This document shows positions 1 through 8,270 of a stretch of DNA of 57,896 nt, piece by piece. Both the position numbers and the translations under genes were made by a program. The DNA is taken from NCBI GenBank assembly GCA_903929485.1, contig CAIYUY010000230.1, positions 1 through 57,896 on the forward strand. The letters are read 5' to 3'. Position 1 is the first letter of the stretch; each line of letters begins with the position of its first letter. The notes beneath the pieces were generated by a model that ran no database searches, had not been told where the DNA came from, and saw only the letters and a program-made list of their open reading frames with translations. The DNA comes from an uncultured Desulfuromonadales bacterium. Lineage in GTDB: Bacteria; Desulfobacterota; Desulfuromonadia; Geobacterales; CAIOGM01.

Positions 1-140
1 AAAGGAACCCCAAAGTAAAAGCCTTTTTTGGGGTATACCGAAAAAGAATCCAGGTTCGTTGTTTTTCTCTATTTTCTTTGCGTACTTTGCGTCTTTGCGG
101 TTCAAGGTATCACGAAACTTTAAGCCGGACGGGGTACTAG
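1..140. other. Non-coding left edge with short repeats
   Basis: No credible gene is seen. An imperfect hairpin with arms ACCCCAAA/TTTGGGGT lies at 7-34. At 76-103 there is a run of 8-9-base units on a CTTTGCGT theme. Similar short-period tracts occur in other gaps of this window, for example 56400-56426. Confidence 0.5.
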
Positions 141-257
141 CTTCACAACCAATTCGACGAGAAGTTCCGTCCGGCCATCGACGCCCCCTACCGCCGCCAA
201 CTGGACGCAATGCTGCCGTCGATTCCGGATAAGGCGTTTCGGGGCGATTTCTTCTGA
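141..257 (+). pseudogene. C-terminal remnant of an unrecognised protein
   Basis: The frame reads 38 residues (LHNQFDEKFRPAIDAP at its start, ending FRGDFF) and stops with TGA at 255-257. An in-frame TAG lies directly upstream at 138-140, so no start is available. The composition (charged, Arg/Asp/Pro-rich) and GC-rich wobble look like real coding sequence. I do not recognise the family. It is most simply the surviving tail of a gene decayed or deleted at the left. It could instead be chance. Confidence 0.4.
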
Positions 258-266
258 AGGTTGGCG

Positions 267-295
267 TTGACTATTTCTGTAGCATGAGCTAGCAT
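267..295 (+). promoter_or_regulatory. Candidate promoter of the toxin-antitoxin pair
   Basis: TTGACT (267-272) and TAGCAT (290-295) are 17 bp apart, 20 bp before the antitoxin start. AGCAT occurs twice with a 10-bp period across the -10 region (281-285 and 291-295). Such a direct repeat could be the operator for antitoxin autorepression; that part is inference. Confidence 0.4.
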
Positions 296-314
296 ATTAC
301 AGTTGGAGGCGCTT

Positions 315-587
315 ATGAGCAGACAATTAAACCTGAGAGTGAGCGATGAGTTTGTTGAACGCCTTGATCGGGTATCCCGAAATCTTGGCCAACCAATGGC
401 TGCGGTACTGGAAAGGGTAAGTACCCCGGCGCTTGAACTTGTCGAGGCCGACGCCTTGTTTGAGAACGAAGCGCTTGCCGCTTGGGAAGAGTATCAACTT
501 ACCGGTAAACAGGTCACTGCCGCGGGTATCGAGGAGATTTTTGCCGAATCCCTCCTAAAGGCAAAGAGGGTTGCAGGTGATGCGTAA
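315..587 (+). CDS. Antitoxin of a type II toxin-antitoxin pair (ribbon-helix-helix type)
   Basis: This 90-residue protein opens with a ribbon-helix-helix-like pattern: a short strand (QLNLRVSD) followed by two helices. The acidic C-terminal half would wrap the toxin. Start ATG 315 is preferred over TTG 303 because GGAGG at 305-309 is correctly spaced for it. It overlaps the next gene by 8 bp, the usual arrangement of antitoxin followed by toxin. The likely role is to neutralise the toxin and repress the shared promoter. The exact family (ParD-like or RelB-like) cannot be settled by eye. Confidence 0.75.
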   Translation: MSRQLNLRVSDEFVERLDRVSRNLGQPMAAVLERVSTPALELVEADALFENEALAAWEEYQLTGKQVTAAGIEEIFAESLLKAKRVAGDA

Positions 588-906
588 CGTCGTGGCGACT
601 CCTCTGTTTGCCCGCCATCTGCAAGATTTTCTTGCTGAATACGCGGAGAAAGGGGCCGTCCGTTTTGTCGAAAGGTTGCAGACGAGTTATCAGGCCATGG
701 TGAAGAACATCGGCAGTTTTGATGAGATCGGCCTGGTTCGTCGCCGGACTATCAACGGTAAAAAGCTGACAATTCGAGAATATGTTCTTGATGCCGGGGC
801 CAGGGATTTTCTGGTGCTCTATTTTCAGCCGCCTGACCCATCAGAACCGGTACTGCTGCTCAATATCAGGATAGGCGGGCAGAATCGGTTTCGATGGAAA
901 TGTTAA
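580..906 (+). CDS. Toxin of the RelE/ParE superfamily
   Basis: The 108-residue protein has the compact RelE/ParE build: a helical N-terminal half (FARHLQDFLAEYAEKG), then strands rich in Arg/Lys (LVRRRTINGKKLTIREYVL), a hydrophobic FLVLYFQ strand and a basic C-terminus. ATG 580 lies inside the end of the antitoxin gene, so the two are translationally coupled. RelE members cleave mRNA on the ribosome and ParE members poison gyrase; which applies here is not visible. The length is slightly above the family's usual ~95 residues. Confidence 0.7.
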   Translation: MRNVVATPLFARHLQDFLAEYAEKGAVRFVERLQTSYQAMVKNIGSFDEIGLVRRRTINGKKLTIREYVLDAGARDFLVLYFQPPDPSEPVLLLNIRIGGQNRFRWKC

Positions 907-1014
907 CTCCGCGTGTCGGTGTTTTCCCTTGATTCCCAACAATCCCGTCAGGATTCCAAGTCAACCATCCTGGCGATATTCCACGTTTGGTGACAGGTCC
1001 TTAGTGCAATTACC

Positions 1015-1044
1015 TTGACAAATGACGAAGTCAAAGGGAATAAT
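1015..1044 (+). promoter_or_regulatory. Candidate sigma-70 promoter of nadB
   Basis: TTGACA (1015-1020) is followed after 18 bp by AATAAT (1039-1044), about 30 bp before the chosen ATG. The -35 is consensus. A GTG-type codon at 1015 falls inside this element, which argues against a longer nadB. Confidence 0.5.
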
Positions 1045-1074
1045 TCCGGGCAAGCAGTCCACCACGGAGGAGTC

Positions 1075-2670
1075 ATGAAGATCACCAGCGACTTTCTTGT
1101 TATCGGCAGCGGTATCGCCGGACTTTCCTTTGCCCTTAAAGCGGCCCAGGATGGCAGCGTGGCCATCGTCACCAAACGGGAGATCTCCGAGACGGCCACC
1201 AACTACGCCCAGGGGGGGATCGCCTCGGTCTTTTCCTCCGAGGACAGTTTCTCCGCTCACGTGGATGACACCATGGTGGCCGGCGCGGGAATCTGTCATG
1301 AAGATGTAGTCCGGATGGTGGTGGAGGAGGGGCCGGAGACCATCCGACGCCTCATTGAAGTAGGGGTCAAGTTTACCACCAGTGGCGATTCCTATGACCT
1401 CACCCGCGAGGGAGGGCACAGTCAGCGCCGTATTCTCCATGCCGACGATGTCACCGGCCGGGAGATCCAGCGGGCGTTGGTGGCTGCCGTTCATGAGAAT
1501 CCAAATATTCGTATTTACGAAAATCACGCGGCCATCGATCTGCTCACCGAGGCCAAGGTGCTCCGTAAGAGACTGAAACAAAACCGCTGCCTGGGGGCCC
1601 ATGTCCTGGATGTGGCCACCGGGGTTGTGAAGACCTTTTGCGCCAAGGTGACATTGTTGGCCACCGGAGGCGCCGGGAAGGTCTATCTCTACACCTGCAA
1701 CCCGGACGTGGCCAGCGGCGACGGGGTCGCCATGGCCTATCGCGCCGGCGCCACCATCGCCAACATGGAGTTCATGCAGTTTCATCCCACCACCCTCTAT
1801 CATCCCTTGGCCAAGTCGTTTCTCATCTCCGAAGCGGTGCGGGGGGAAGGGGCGATTCTTCGCCGCCGCGACGGCACTGCTTTCATGGAAAAATACCACA
1901 AGTTGAAGGATCTGGCTCCCCGGGATATCGTGGCCAGAGCCATTGACAATGAGATGAAGACCTCCGGTGATGATTGCGTCTACCTTGACATCACCCATAA
2001 AGAGCCGGAGTACGTCCGGAGCCGTTTCCCCAACATTTATCAGACCTGTCTTGGCTTCGGCCTGGATATGACCCGTGAACCGCTTCCCGTGGTGCCGGCG
2101 GCTCACTATCTTTGCGGCGGCGTGGCGGTGGACGCCAATGCCGAGACTGATATCCGGCACCTGTACGCCATCGGCGAGACCTCCTTTACCGGGCTCCATG
2201 GCGCCAATCGTTTGGCCAGCAACTCACTCCTGGAAGCGGCTGTGTATGCCGGTCGCGCCTACCGGCACGCCGTGGAAGAGGTGAAGAGGGGAGAATTCAT
2301 CTCCCCCGATATCCCCGTGTGGGACGCGGGGACCGCCACCAACAGCGACGAAATGGTGGTGGTTTCCCAAAACTGGGATGAGATCCGACGCTTCATGTGG
2401 AACTACGTGGGGATCGTCCGGTCCGATAAGCGGCTGGAACGGGCCTTGCGGCGGATTCGGTTGATCCAGGAAGAGATCGAGGATTACTACTGGGACTTCA
2501 TTATCGACTCGGACCTCATTGAACTCAGGAACATCGCCACCGTGGCCGAACTCATTGTCCTCTGCGCCCAGAGCCGGAAGGAGTCTCGGGGGCTTCATTA
2601 TACCATCGATTACCCGGAACGGGACGACATTCACTGGCTGAAAGACACGTTTATCAAGAAGCAGTTTTAA
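1075..2670 (+). CDS. nadB: L-aspartate oxidase
   Basis: This flavoprotein oxidises L-aspartate to iminoaspartate, the first step of NAD synthesis; in anaerobes fumarate can be the electron acceptor. The 531-residue protein carries an N-terminal FAD-binding motif GSGIAG (residues 11-16) and the family's substrate-binding segments FMQFHPTTLY and VVPAAHYLCGG. It ends with the helical capping C-terminal domain shared with succinate dehydrogenase flavoproteins. ATG 1075 follows GGAGGA at a good distance; a start at 1015 would add 20 residues lying over the promoter. nadA and nadC are not nearby, so it seems to be transcribed alone. Confidence 0.95.
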   Translation: MKITSDFLVIGSGIAGLSFALKAAQDGSVAIVTKREISETATNYAQGGIASVFSSEDSFSAHVDDTMVAGAGICHEDVVRMVVEEGPETIRRLIEVGVKFTTSGDSYDLTREGGHSQRRILHADDVTGREIQRALVAAVHENPNIRIYENHAAIDLLTEAKVLRKRLKQNRCLGAHVLDVATGVVKTFCAKVTLLATGGAGKVYLYTCNPDVASGDGVAMAYRAGATIANMEFMQFHPTTLYHPLAKSFLISEAVRGEGAILRRRDGTAFMEKYHKLKDLAPRDIVARAIDNEMKTSGDDCVYLDITHKEPEYVRSRFPNIYQTCLGFGLDMTREPLPVVPAAHYLCGGVAVDANAETDIRHLYAIGETSFTGLHGANRLASNSLLEAAVYAGRAYRHAVEEVKRGEFISPDIPVWDAGTATNSDEMVVVSQNWDEIRRFMWNYVGIVRSDKRLERALRRIRLIQEEIEDYYWDFIIDSDLIELRNIATVAELIVLCAQSRKESRGLHYTIDYPERDDIHWLKDTFIKKQF

Positions 2671-2720
2671 GTTCTACGTTCAAGGTTTGAACTGCTACGT
2701 ACCGCGCACGGGAGAGGCCC

Positions 2721-3008
2721 ATGACCATCGACGACCTGCGGCAGGATATTGACCGCCTTGACAGCGCGCTTCTTCATATTTTCAATGTTCGCGCCTCGTT
2801 GGCGCTTCGCATCGGCGAGGTTAAGAAGACGCTGACCCTGCCGGTCTACGATCCGGCGCGGGAGAAAAGGATATTTGCCCGGATGAAGGAGCTGAATACC
2901 GGTCCGCTGGACGATCAGGCAATTCAGCGGCTCTTCGAACGGGTCATCGATGAGTCCAGGCGGTTGGAGCGGATCATGACCCACGGTGACAGCGAGAAGG
3001 AGGAATAA
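2721..3008 (+). CDS. Chorismate mutase (AroQ class)
   Basis: It converts chorismate to prephenate, the entry to phenylalanine and tyrosine. The 95-residue, all-helical protein shows the AroQ pattern: LRQDIDRLDSALLHIFNVR in helix 1, then IGEVKK, then the PAREKRI segment that carries active-site charged residues. It is a monofunctional mutase with no prephenate dehydratase or DAHP synthase domain attached. The next gene, 5 bp downstream, encodes a small domain normally fused to DAHP synthase, so the pair probably acts at the aromatic pathway branch point. Confidence 0.85.
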   Translation: MTIDDLRQDIDRLDSALLHIFNVRASLALRIGEVKKTLTLPVYDPAREKRIFARMKELNTGPLDDQAIQRLFERVIDESRRLERIMTHGDSEKEE

Positions 3009-3013
3009 ATAGC

Positions 3014-3223
3014 ATGCTCATTATCATGAAAAAGACTGCGGACGAGACGGCCCTGGATTCCGTCAAGGAGTACCTTATTACCAGGGATTTCGATATCCAC
3101 CAGTCCACCGGGGCCAACCGGATCATCATCGGCGTTATCGGTAACACCGACACCCTGGACAACGGCACCATCAGCGCCATGCCGGGAGTGTTGCAGGTGG
3201 TGAGAATCACCAAGGAAGAGTAG
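3014..3223 (+). CDS. Free-standing ferredoxin-like domain of DAHP synthase type
   Basis: This 69-residue protein resembles the N-terminal regulatory (ferredoxin-like) domain of Thermotoga-type DAHP synthases. It begins MLIIMKKTADETALDSVKEYL, continues through a GANRIIIGVIGNT turn and ends with a PGVLQVVRITK strand. In those enzymes the domain precedes a (beta/alpha)8 catalytic barrel and mediates feedback inhibition by aromatic amino acids. No barrel follows here; the frame stops at 3223. It sits 5 bp after a chorismate mutase, so a regulatory role in trans on the mutase or a separate DAHP synthase is plausible but inferred. Confidence 0.65.
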   Translation: MLIIMKKTADETALDSVKEYLITRDFDIHQSTGANRIIIGVIGNTDTLDNGTISAMPGVLQVVRITKEE

Positions 3224-3235
3224 GGCGGAGAGGTC

Positions 3236-4666
3236 ATGTCGTATAAAATGCTTTTGGTGCTCTTCGGTCTTTTTACCCTGGGGATGATCATTGTTTTAGG
3301 CAATGGCATGTTCTTGTCACGCCGCCGTTATATTATCCTTTTTCAGGTGAGACCCCGGACGAGGAAGCGATCCAAGTCAGCTCCTTCGGTAACGAGCCCC
3401 GCACTTCCACCCCCTTCTTTCTTCTCCTGGTGGCTGAAGGAGCGTGTTCTCATGCCGGCGCTGCTCTGCGGACTTTATCTGCTGACTGCCGTTGGAGTCT
3501 ATCTGGTGCTCCCCCTGCTGCATCCCGGCGCAAAAACCAACAAGACGACATCCGGGATTCCTGACGTGTCGCAACGACAGAAGGAGCTCTGGAAGAGTTA
3601 TGTGGAGCTAAGCGTTGCAGCCGAGAAAAATCCCCAAGACCCCTCCCTTCACCTGGAACTGGCCAGGGCTCAGCGTGATCTGGGGCTGGGGCAGAAAGCG
3701 CTGGACTCCTACCGCAAGGTGCTCTACCTGGATCCGCTCTCCCTGGACGCCCGGTACGAAATGGGGTGTATGGCAGTCATAGCCGGTGATACGACTCTGG
3801 CTGCCACCCAGGTAGCGGAATTGGCCGTCCGGTGGCCCCGCCGACCAGAATCCCACCTCCTGCAGGCGCGGATGGACCTCCGGGCGGGGAAACGAGCGGC
3901 GGCCCTGGCCCAGTTGCGAAACGCCCTGACTGTCGAGCCGGGCAACCGGGAGATCCGGATACTGCTTGTCGATGCGCTCCTGCAGCAGAGCGCCTATGCC
4001 GAGGCCGCCCGCTTGGCGCAGGAGGGGCTGAAGCTGGCGTCCATCCCTGCTCCGATCAATCAGCGGGTGAACGGGATGGGCAAACCGCAGTCGTCTCGCG
4101 CGTCAACCATCACCCTCTCTCTCCTGCTGGCCCGGAGTCAGATCGGCCTGGGGGATCGCGCCAAGGCCGAAACGATACTGCAGGGGGTTGCCGTGGCCGA
4201 TTTATCCACGCCGACCCCGTTCATTCTTCTGGGGGATCTCCGAATAAACCGCAAGGAGTACCGCGCCGCGCTTACTGCGTATGAAGAGGCGCTGAAACGG
4301 GATCCGGGCAATAATCTGCTGATGAACAACATCGCCAGCCTCTCGGCGGATCACGGTTTCGATCTGGGGCGGGCCGCAAACCTGGCGGCCCGGATGTACG
4401 CCAAATACCCCAGTGACCCGGCGGTGGCTGATACCTTGGGGTGGGTTCTTTGTGCTCAGGGGAAAAAGGATCAGGCGCTTCCCTTGCTACGGTTCGCCGC
4501 TGCCGGGGCGCCCGCTAATCCGAACCACCGCTACCATTTCGGCGTGACGCTGCTAAAGTCCGGTCAAACGGCGCAAGGGCGCAAGGAGTTGGCAGCGGCG
4601 CTGAAGATATCCAAGGAGTTCGACGGGGCGGAAAAGGCGCGGGCGTTGCTGGGAGGGAAGGAGTAA
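3236..4666 (+). CDS. Membrane-anchored TPR protein with CcmI-like layout
   Basis: The 476-residue protein has a first membrane segment at about residues 5-27 and a basic, proline-rich loop. A second membrane segment follows at about 71-95. The rest is a long TPR solenoid with several canonical repeats, such as LHLELARAQRDLGLGQKALD and YRAALTAYEEALKRDPGNN. Two N-terminal membrane spans followed by a periplasmic TPR domain is the layout of the cytochrome c maturation factor CcmI. No other ccm gene is near, so the function is open. It follows the DAHP-synthase-like domain by 12 bp and may be cotranscribed with it. Confidence 0.7.
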   Translation: MSYKMLLVLFGLFTLGMIIVLGNGMFLSRRRYIILFQVRPRTRKRSKSAPSVTSPALPPPSFFSWWLKERVLMPALLCGLYLLTAVGVYLVLPLLHPGAKTNKTTSGIPDVSQRQKELWKSYVELSVAAEKNPQDPSLHLELARAQRDLGLGQKALDSYRKVLYLDPLSLDARYEMGCMAVIAGDTTLAATQVAELAVRWPRRPESHLLQARMDLRAGKRAAALAQLRNALTVEPGNREIRILLVDALLQQSAYAEAARLAQEGLKLASIPAPINQRVNGMGKPQSSRASTITLSLLLARSQIGLGDRAKAETILQGVAVADLSTPTPFILLGDLRINRKEYRAALTAYEEALKRDPGNNLLMNNIASLSADHGFDLGRAANLAARMYAKYPSDPAVADTLGWVLCAQGKKDQALPLLRFAAAGAPANPNHRYHFGVTLLKSGQTAQGRKELAAALKISKEFDGAEKARALLGGKE

Positions 4667-4692
4667 CCACGGCGTCACCGTTAACTCTTGCA

Positions 4693-4720
4693 CTTTTCAC
4701 CCTTTACTCTTCACTTTTTT
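4693..4720 (-). repeat. Heptamer tract overlapping the end of the FadR-type gene
   Basis: Four phased 7-base units (CTTTTCA, CCCTTTA, CTCTTCA, CTTTTTT on the + strand; TGAARRG class on the other) span the stop codon of the adjacent minus-strand gene. They encode its last residues (KKSEE). Related tracts are at 11738, 42657 and 44758, with a weaker one at 2671. Confidence 0.6.
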
Positions 4721-5429
4721 TAAGCTGCACATAGTCGTTGCTCCGCTTCTCGGCGAAGGTGAGGTGATTCAGCATCGCCTCCCGGGCCCGTTCCGGTTCC
4801 TTGTCCAGGATTGCCTGGAAGATGGCCAGATGGTGGCCATAGAGCATCCTGTGGTCCGCATCGGTGAGATAGACTGCCCGCCAGACGTTTTTTTGGAACT
4901 CCTTCATGGCGTCGAAGATGCTCTGCATGAGATGGAGCCAGACCACATTCCGGGTGGCCCGGGCAATGACGGTGTGAAAGTTGGCGTCCAGATTCTCTGA
5001 AGGTTTCAAACCATCCAGATTCTTCTCCATCTCGCATACGATCGCCTCGAGTTTGGCGATATCCTCAGGCAAGGCCCGCTGGGCCGCATACCAAGCGGTC
5101 CACGCTTCCAGTCCCTTGCGGACTTCGATGACGTCCAGCGCCCGCTCCCCTTCCATCCGGATCATCTCCATGAGCGGATTTCCCGCAGCCGACTCCACCA
5201 GGGATTTGACGATGGTTCCCCCTCCCTGGTACGACTCCACCAGTCCCGATGACGCTAACACGTTGAGCGCCTCCCTGACGGAGGGGCGGGAGACGCCGAA
5301 CATCTCGGCCAGTTCCCGTTCCGGTGGGAGTTTGTCACCGGGGGTAAAATCGCCATTAAGGATAGAGGAACGGATTTGATCCGCGATTTGGGTAGAAACT
5401 TTCTTGGGCTTGATCGGCTGGAATTTCAT
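4704..5429 (-). CDS. GntR/FadR-family transcriptional regulator (FCD domain)
   Basis: A 241-residue repressor-type protein. Residues ~10-75 form a winged helix with the GntR signature (PPERELAEMFGVSRPSVREA). The helical FCD domain that follows contains the Asp and His residues (NLDANFHTVIA, LYGHHLAIF, AMLNHL) that bind a metal and a small carboxylate ligand in this family. Relatives control uptake and oxidation of lactate, fatty acids or other organic acids. No obvious target lies beside it; it is divergent from polA. Its last codons fall within a heptamer repeat tract. Confidence 0.85.
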   Translation of the reverse strand: MKFQPIKPKKVSTQIADQIRSSILNGDFTPGDKLPPERELAEMFGVSRPSVREALNVLASSGLVESYQGGGTIVKSLVESAAGNPLMEMIRMEGERALDVIEVRKGLEAWTAWYAAQRALPEDIAKLEAIVCEMEKNLDGLKPSENLDANFHTVIARATRNVVWLHLMQSIFDAMKEFQKNVWRAVYLTDADHRMLYGHHLAIFQAILDKEPERAREAMLNHLTFAEKRSNDYVQLKKSEE

Positions 5430-5512
5430 AGGGATCCCTGGGTCTGGCGAAATGGTCTTACAACATACTGCATGATCCCGCTTATGGCAACATAATTGCC
5501 GCCGCTTCTTTC

Positions 5513-5541
5513 TTGCTTCCCCCGCATGCTTGCACTACAAT
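5513..5541 (+). promoter_or_regulatory. Candidate promoter of polA
   Basis: TTGCTT (5513-5518) and TACAAT (5536-5541) are exactly 17 bp apart, 28 bp before the polA ATG. Confidence 0.5.
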
Positions 5542-5569
5542 CTCCTGATTCAAAACCAGGAGAACGAAG

Positions 5570-8251
5570 ATGCCGCCGTCCAAGAAACAGAGACTTTATC
5601 TCATCGATGGTTCATCGTATATCTACCGCGCCTACTTTGCCGTTCGTAACCTTACCTCCCCCGCCGGTATTCCCGTTAATGCCCTGTTCGGCTTCATAAA
5701 GATGCTTCTCAAGCTGGTGCGGGAGGAGCAACCGGATCATCTGGCGGTGGTCTTCGACGCCGGCCGGGTGACTTTCCGTAACGATCTCTACCCTCAGTAC
5801 AAGGCCAACCGTCAGGCCATGCCTGACGACCTCCGGGCGCAGATTCGCCCCATCAAGGAGACGGTGGCGGCCTTTAATATCCCCTGTTTGGAGCTGGAAG
5901 GATACGAGGCGGACGATCTCATCGGCACCATTGCCCGTGACTGCGAGGCGCGGGGGGTGGCGGTGGTGGTGGTGACCGGTGACAAGGATCTCATGCAGAT
6001 CGTTACGGAAAATATCACCCTTCTGGATACCATGAAGGATAAGAAGAGCGGTCCGGATCAGGTGATAGAACGATTCGGCGTCGGTCCCGATGGGGTGGTG
6101 GATATCCTGGGACTGGCGGGAGACAGCTCGGACAATATTCCCGGTGTGCCGGGGATCGGTGAAAAGACCGCCATCAAGTTGTTGCAGGAGTTCGGCTCCC
6201 TGGACAATCTGCTGGCCAAGAGTGACGAGGTGAAGGGGAAAAATGGTGAAAAGCTCCGAGAGTTCGGAGACCAGGCGCGGCTTTCCCGCACCCTGGCCAC
6301 CATCGATTGCAGTGTGCCGGTCGCCTACTCCTTTGAGGATTTCGCCCTTACCCCCCCCGATCATGGCCGATTGGCGGCACTCTTCAAGGAGTACGGCTTT
6401 ACTACCATGCTCAAGGAACTGCCGGGAAGCGCCACCCTTTCCACGGAGCAGTACCGGACGGTTTTGACGGAGGAAGAGCTGATCCGGTTGGTGACGGATC
6501 TGCGGGACGCGCCCTCCTTTGCCCTGGATCTGGAGACCACGAGCCTCAATCCGCGAGGAGCGGAGATCGTGGGGATATCCCTCTCCTTTCGCCAGCATGA
6601 GGCGTACTATATTCCCGTGGGGCACCGGTACGACGGCGCACCGGTGCAGCTTGGACTCCACCGGGTACTGGAACTCCTCCAGCAGCTCCTCACCGATCCC
6701 AGCCGCCGGATCATCGGCCAGAACCTCAAGTATGATTATCAGATCTTTCGGCAGTACGGTATAACTCTGGCGGGGATCTGGTGCGATACCATGCTTGCCT
6801 CATACCTTCTTCATCCCGGCCGCTCCAGTCATGGTCTGGACTCCCTGGCGTCTCAGTTTCTGGATCACAAGATGATCTCCTATCATGATGTCACGGGGAG
6901 CGGCAGGGAGCAGCTGAACTTCGCCCAGGTTCCGGTTGAGAGCGCATCGCTGTATGCCTGCGAGGATGCGGACGCCACCTTCCTTCTTCATCGGCTTTTC
7001 CTGCCGCGGGTGGAAGAGGCGGGAATGGCGCCGCTCCTGGATCAGGTGGAGACGCCGCTGGTCCCGGTCATCGCCGAGATGGAGCTTGCCGGGGTTCTGT
7101 TGGATCTCCCCCTTCTGGCGGAGTTGTCGGCCGGATTGGGGAGTCAGCTGGTGGATCTGGAAGGACGAATTTACACCCTGGCGCCGGAGCCGTTCAATAT
7201 CAACTCTCCCAAACAGTTGGGGGAGATGCTTTTTGAGCGAATGAAGCTCCCCACGGGGAAGAAGACCAAGACCAAGAGCGGCTGGTCAACCAACGTGGAG
7301 GAGTTGGAGCGGTTGGCGGAGGAGCATGAGATCGCCCGGGTCATCGTGCAGTACCGGAGCCTTGCCAAGCTCAAGTCTACCTACACCGACGCACTCCCCA
7401 AGCTGGTGGATCCCCGATCAGGCCGGGTTCATACCTCCTACAATCAGGCGGTTACCACCACGGGTCGGCTCTCCTCATCTGAGCCCAATCTCCAGAATAT
7501 CCCCATCAGGAGCGAGGAGGGGCGAAAGATCCGCCGGGCCTTTATCGCCGATGAGGGGTGTGTCATCATCTCCGCTGACTACTCCCAGATCGAACTCCGG
7601 GTGCTGGCTCACCTCTCCGGGGACCGGGTCTTTTGCGACGCCTTTGCCGGAGACGAAGACATTCATACCCGAACCGCCTCCGAAGTCTTCGGGCTTTTCC
7701 CGGAGATGGTGACTCCGGAGATGCGTCGTCAGGCCAAGACCATCAATTTTGGGGTCATCTACGGCCAGGGAGCCTTCAGCCTTGCCAAACAGCTGGGGGT
7801 GGCGACGAAGGTGGCCAAGGAGTTCATCGATAACTATTTCCAGCGACACCGGGGAGCACGGGATTTCCTGGATAGGTGCGTCAGCCAGGCCGAAGAGCAG
7901 GGATTCGTCACCACCATCCTGGGACGACGGCTCCCTATCCCGGACATAGGGAGCGGCAACGCCAATGTCAAGGCCTTTGCCCAGCGCAACGCCGTAAATT
8001 ACCCCATTCAGGGGTCGGCTGCGGACCTTATCAAGCTGGCCATGCTCCGGGTGACGGAGAGGATGCGAAGAGAGGGATTGAAGGGGCGACTCCTCATGCA
8101 GGTGCATGATGAACTGGTCTTCGAGGCGCCGGAAGAAGAGCGGGTAACCATGGAGCAGCTGGTAGCCCATGAGATGGAGCACGCCGCTGATCTCAGGGTG
8201 CCGCTGAAAGTTGATATTAATTCCGGAAAGAACTGGAGCGAGGCGCACTAA
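5570..8251 (+). CDS. polA: DNA polymerase I
   Basis: At 893 residues it has all three activities. Residues ~1-300 form the 5'-3' (flap) nuclease, with TGDKDLMQIV and the GDSSDNIPGVPGIGEKTA helix-hairpin-helix. The middle holds a 3'-5' exonuclease with intact Exo I (LDLETTSL), Exo II (NLKYDYQ) and Exo III (YACEDAD) acidic residues, so proofreading is probably active. The C-terminal polymerase has motif A (DYSQIELRVLAHLSGD), motif B (RRQAKTINFGVIYG) and motif C (VHDELVFEAPE). It works in gap repair, primer removal and excision repair. Confidence 0.97.
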   Translation: MPPSKKQRLYLIDGSSYIYRAYFAVRNLTSPAGIPVNALFGFIKMLLKLVREEQPDHLAVVFDAGRVTFRNDLYPQYKANRQAMPDDLRAQIRPIKETVAAFNIPCLELEGYEADDLIGTIARDCEARGVAVVVVTGDKDLMQIVTENITLLDTMKDKKSGPDQVIERFGVGPDGVVDILGLAGDSSDNIPGVPGIGEKTAIKLLQEFGSLDNLLAKSDEVKGKNGEKLREFGDQARLSRTLATIDCSVPVAYSFEDFALTPPDHGRLAALFKEYGFTTMLKELPGSATLSTEQYRTVLTEEELIRLVTDLRDAPSFALDLETTSLNPRGAEIVGISLSFRQHEAYYIPVGHRYDGAPVQLGLHRVLELLQQLLTDPSRRIIGQNLKYDYQIFRQYGITLAGIWCDTMLASYLLHPGRSSHGLDSLASQFLDHKMISYHDVTGSGREQLNFAQVPVESASLYACEDADATFLLHRLFLPRVEEAGMAPLLDQVETPLVPVIAEMELAGVLLDLPLLAELSAGLGSQLVDLEGRIYTLAPEPFNINSPKQLGEMLFERMKLPTGKKTKTKSGWSTNVEELERLAEEHEIARVIVQYRSLAKLKSTYTDALPKLVDPRSGRVHTSYNQAVTTTGRLSSSEPNLQNIPIRSEEGRKIRRAFIADEGCVIISADYSQIELRVLAHLSGDRVFCDAFAGDEDIHTRTASEVFGLFPEMVTPEMRRQAKTINFGVIYGQGAFSLAKQLGVATKVAKEFIDNYFQRHRGARDFLDRCVSQAEEQGFVTTILGRRLPIPDIGSGNANVKAFAQRNAVNYPIQGSAADLIKLAMLRVTERMRREGLKGRLLMQVHDELVFEAPEEERVTMEQLVAHEMEHAADLRVPLKVDINSGKNWSEAH

Positions 8252-8270
8252 AACGTAACGGAACTCTCCT

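Noticed and set aside
961-2199. 412-codon open frame antisense to nadB
   Set aside because: It is a GC-wobble shadow of nadB; the sense frame has clear motifs and a ribosome site.
5612-6661. 349-codon frame antisense to polA
   Set aside because: Shadow of polA codon bias; repetitive composition and no start signal.
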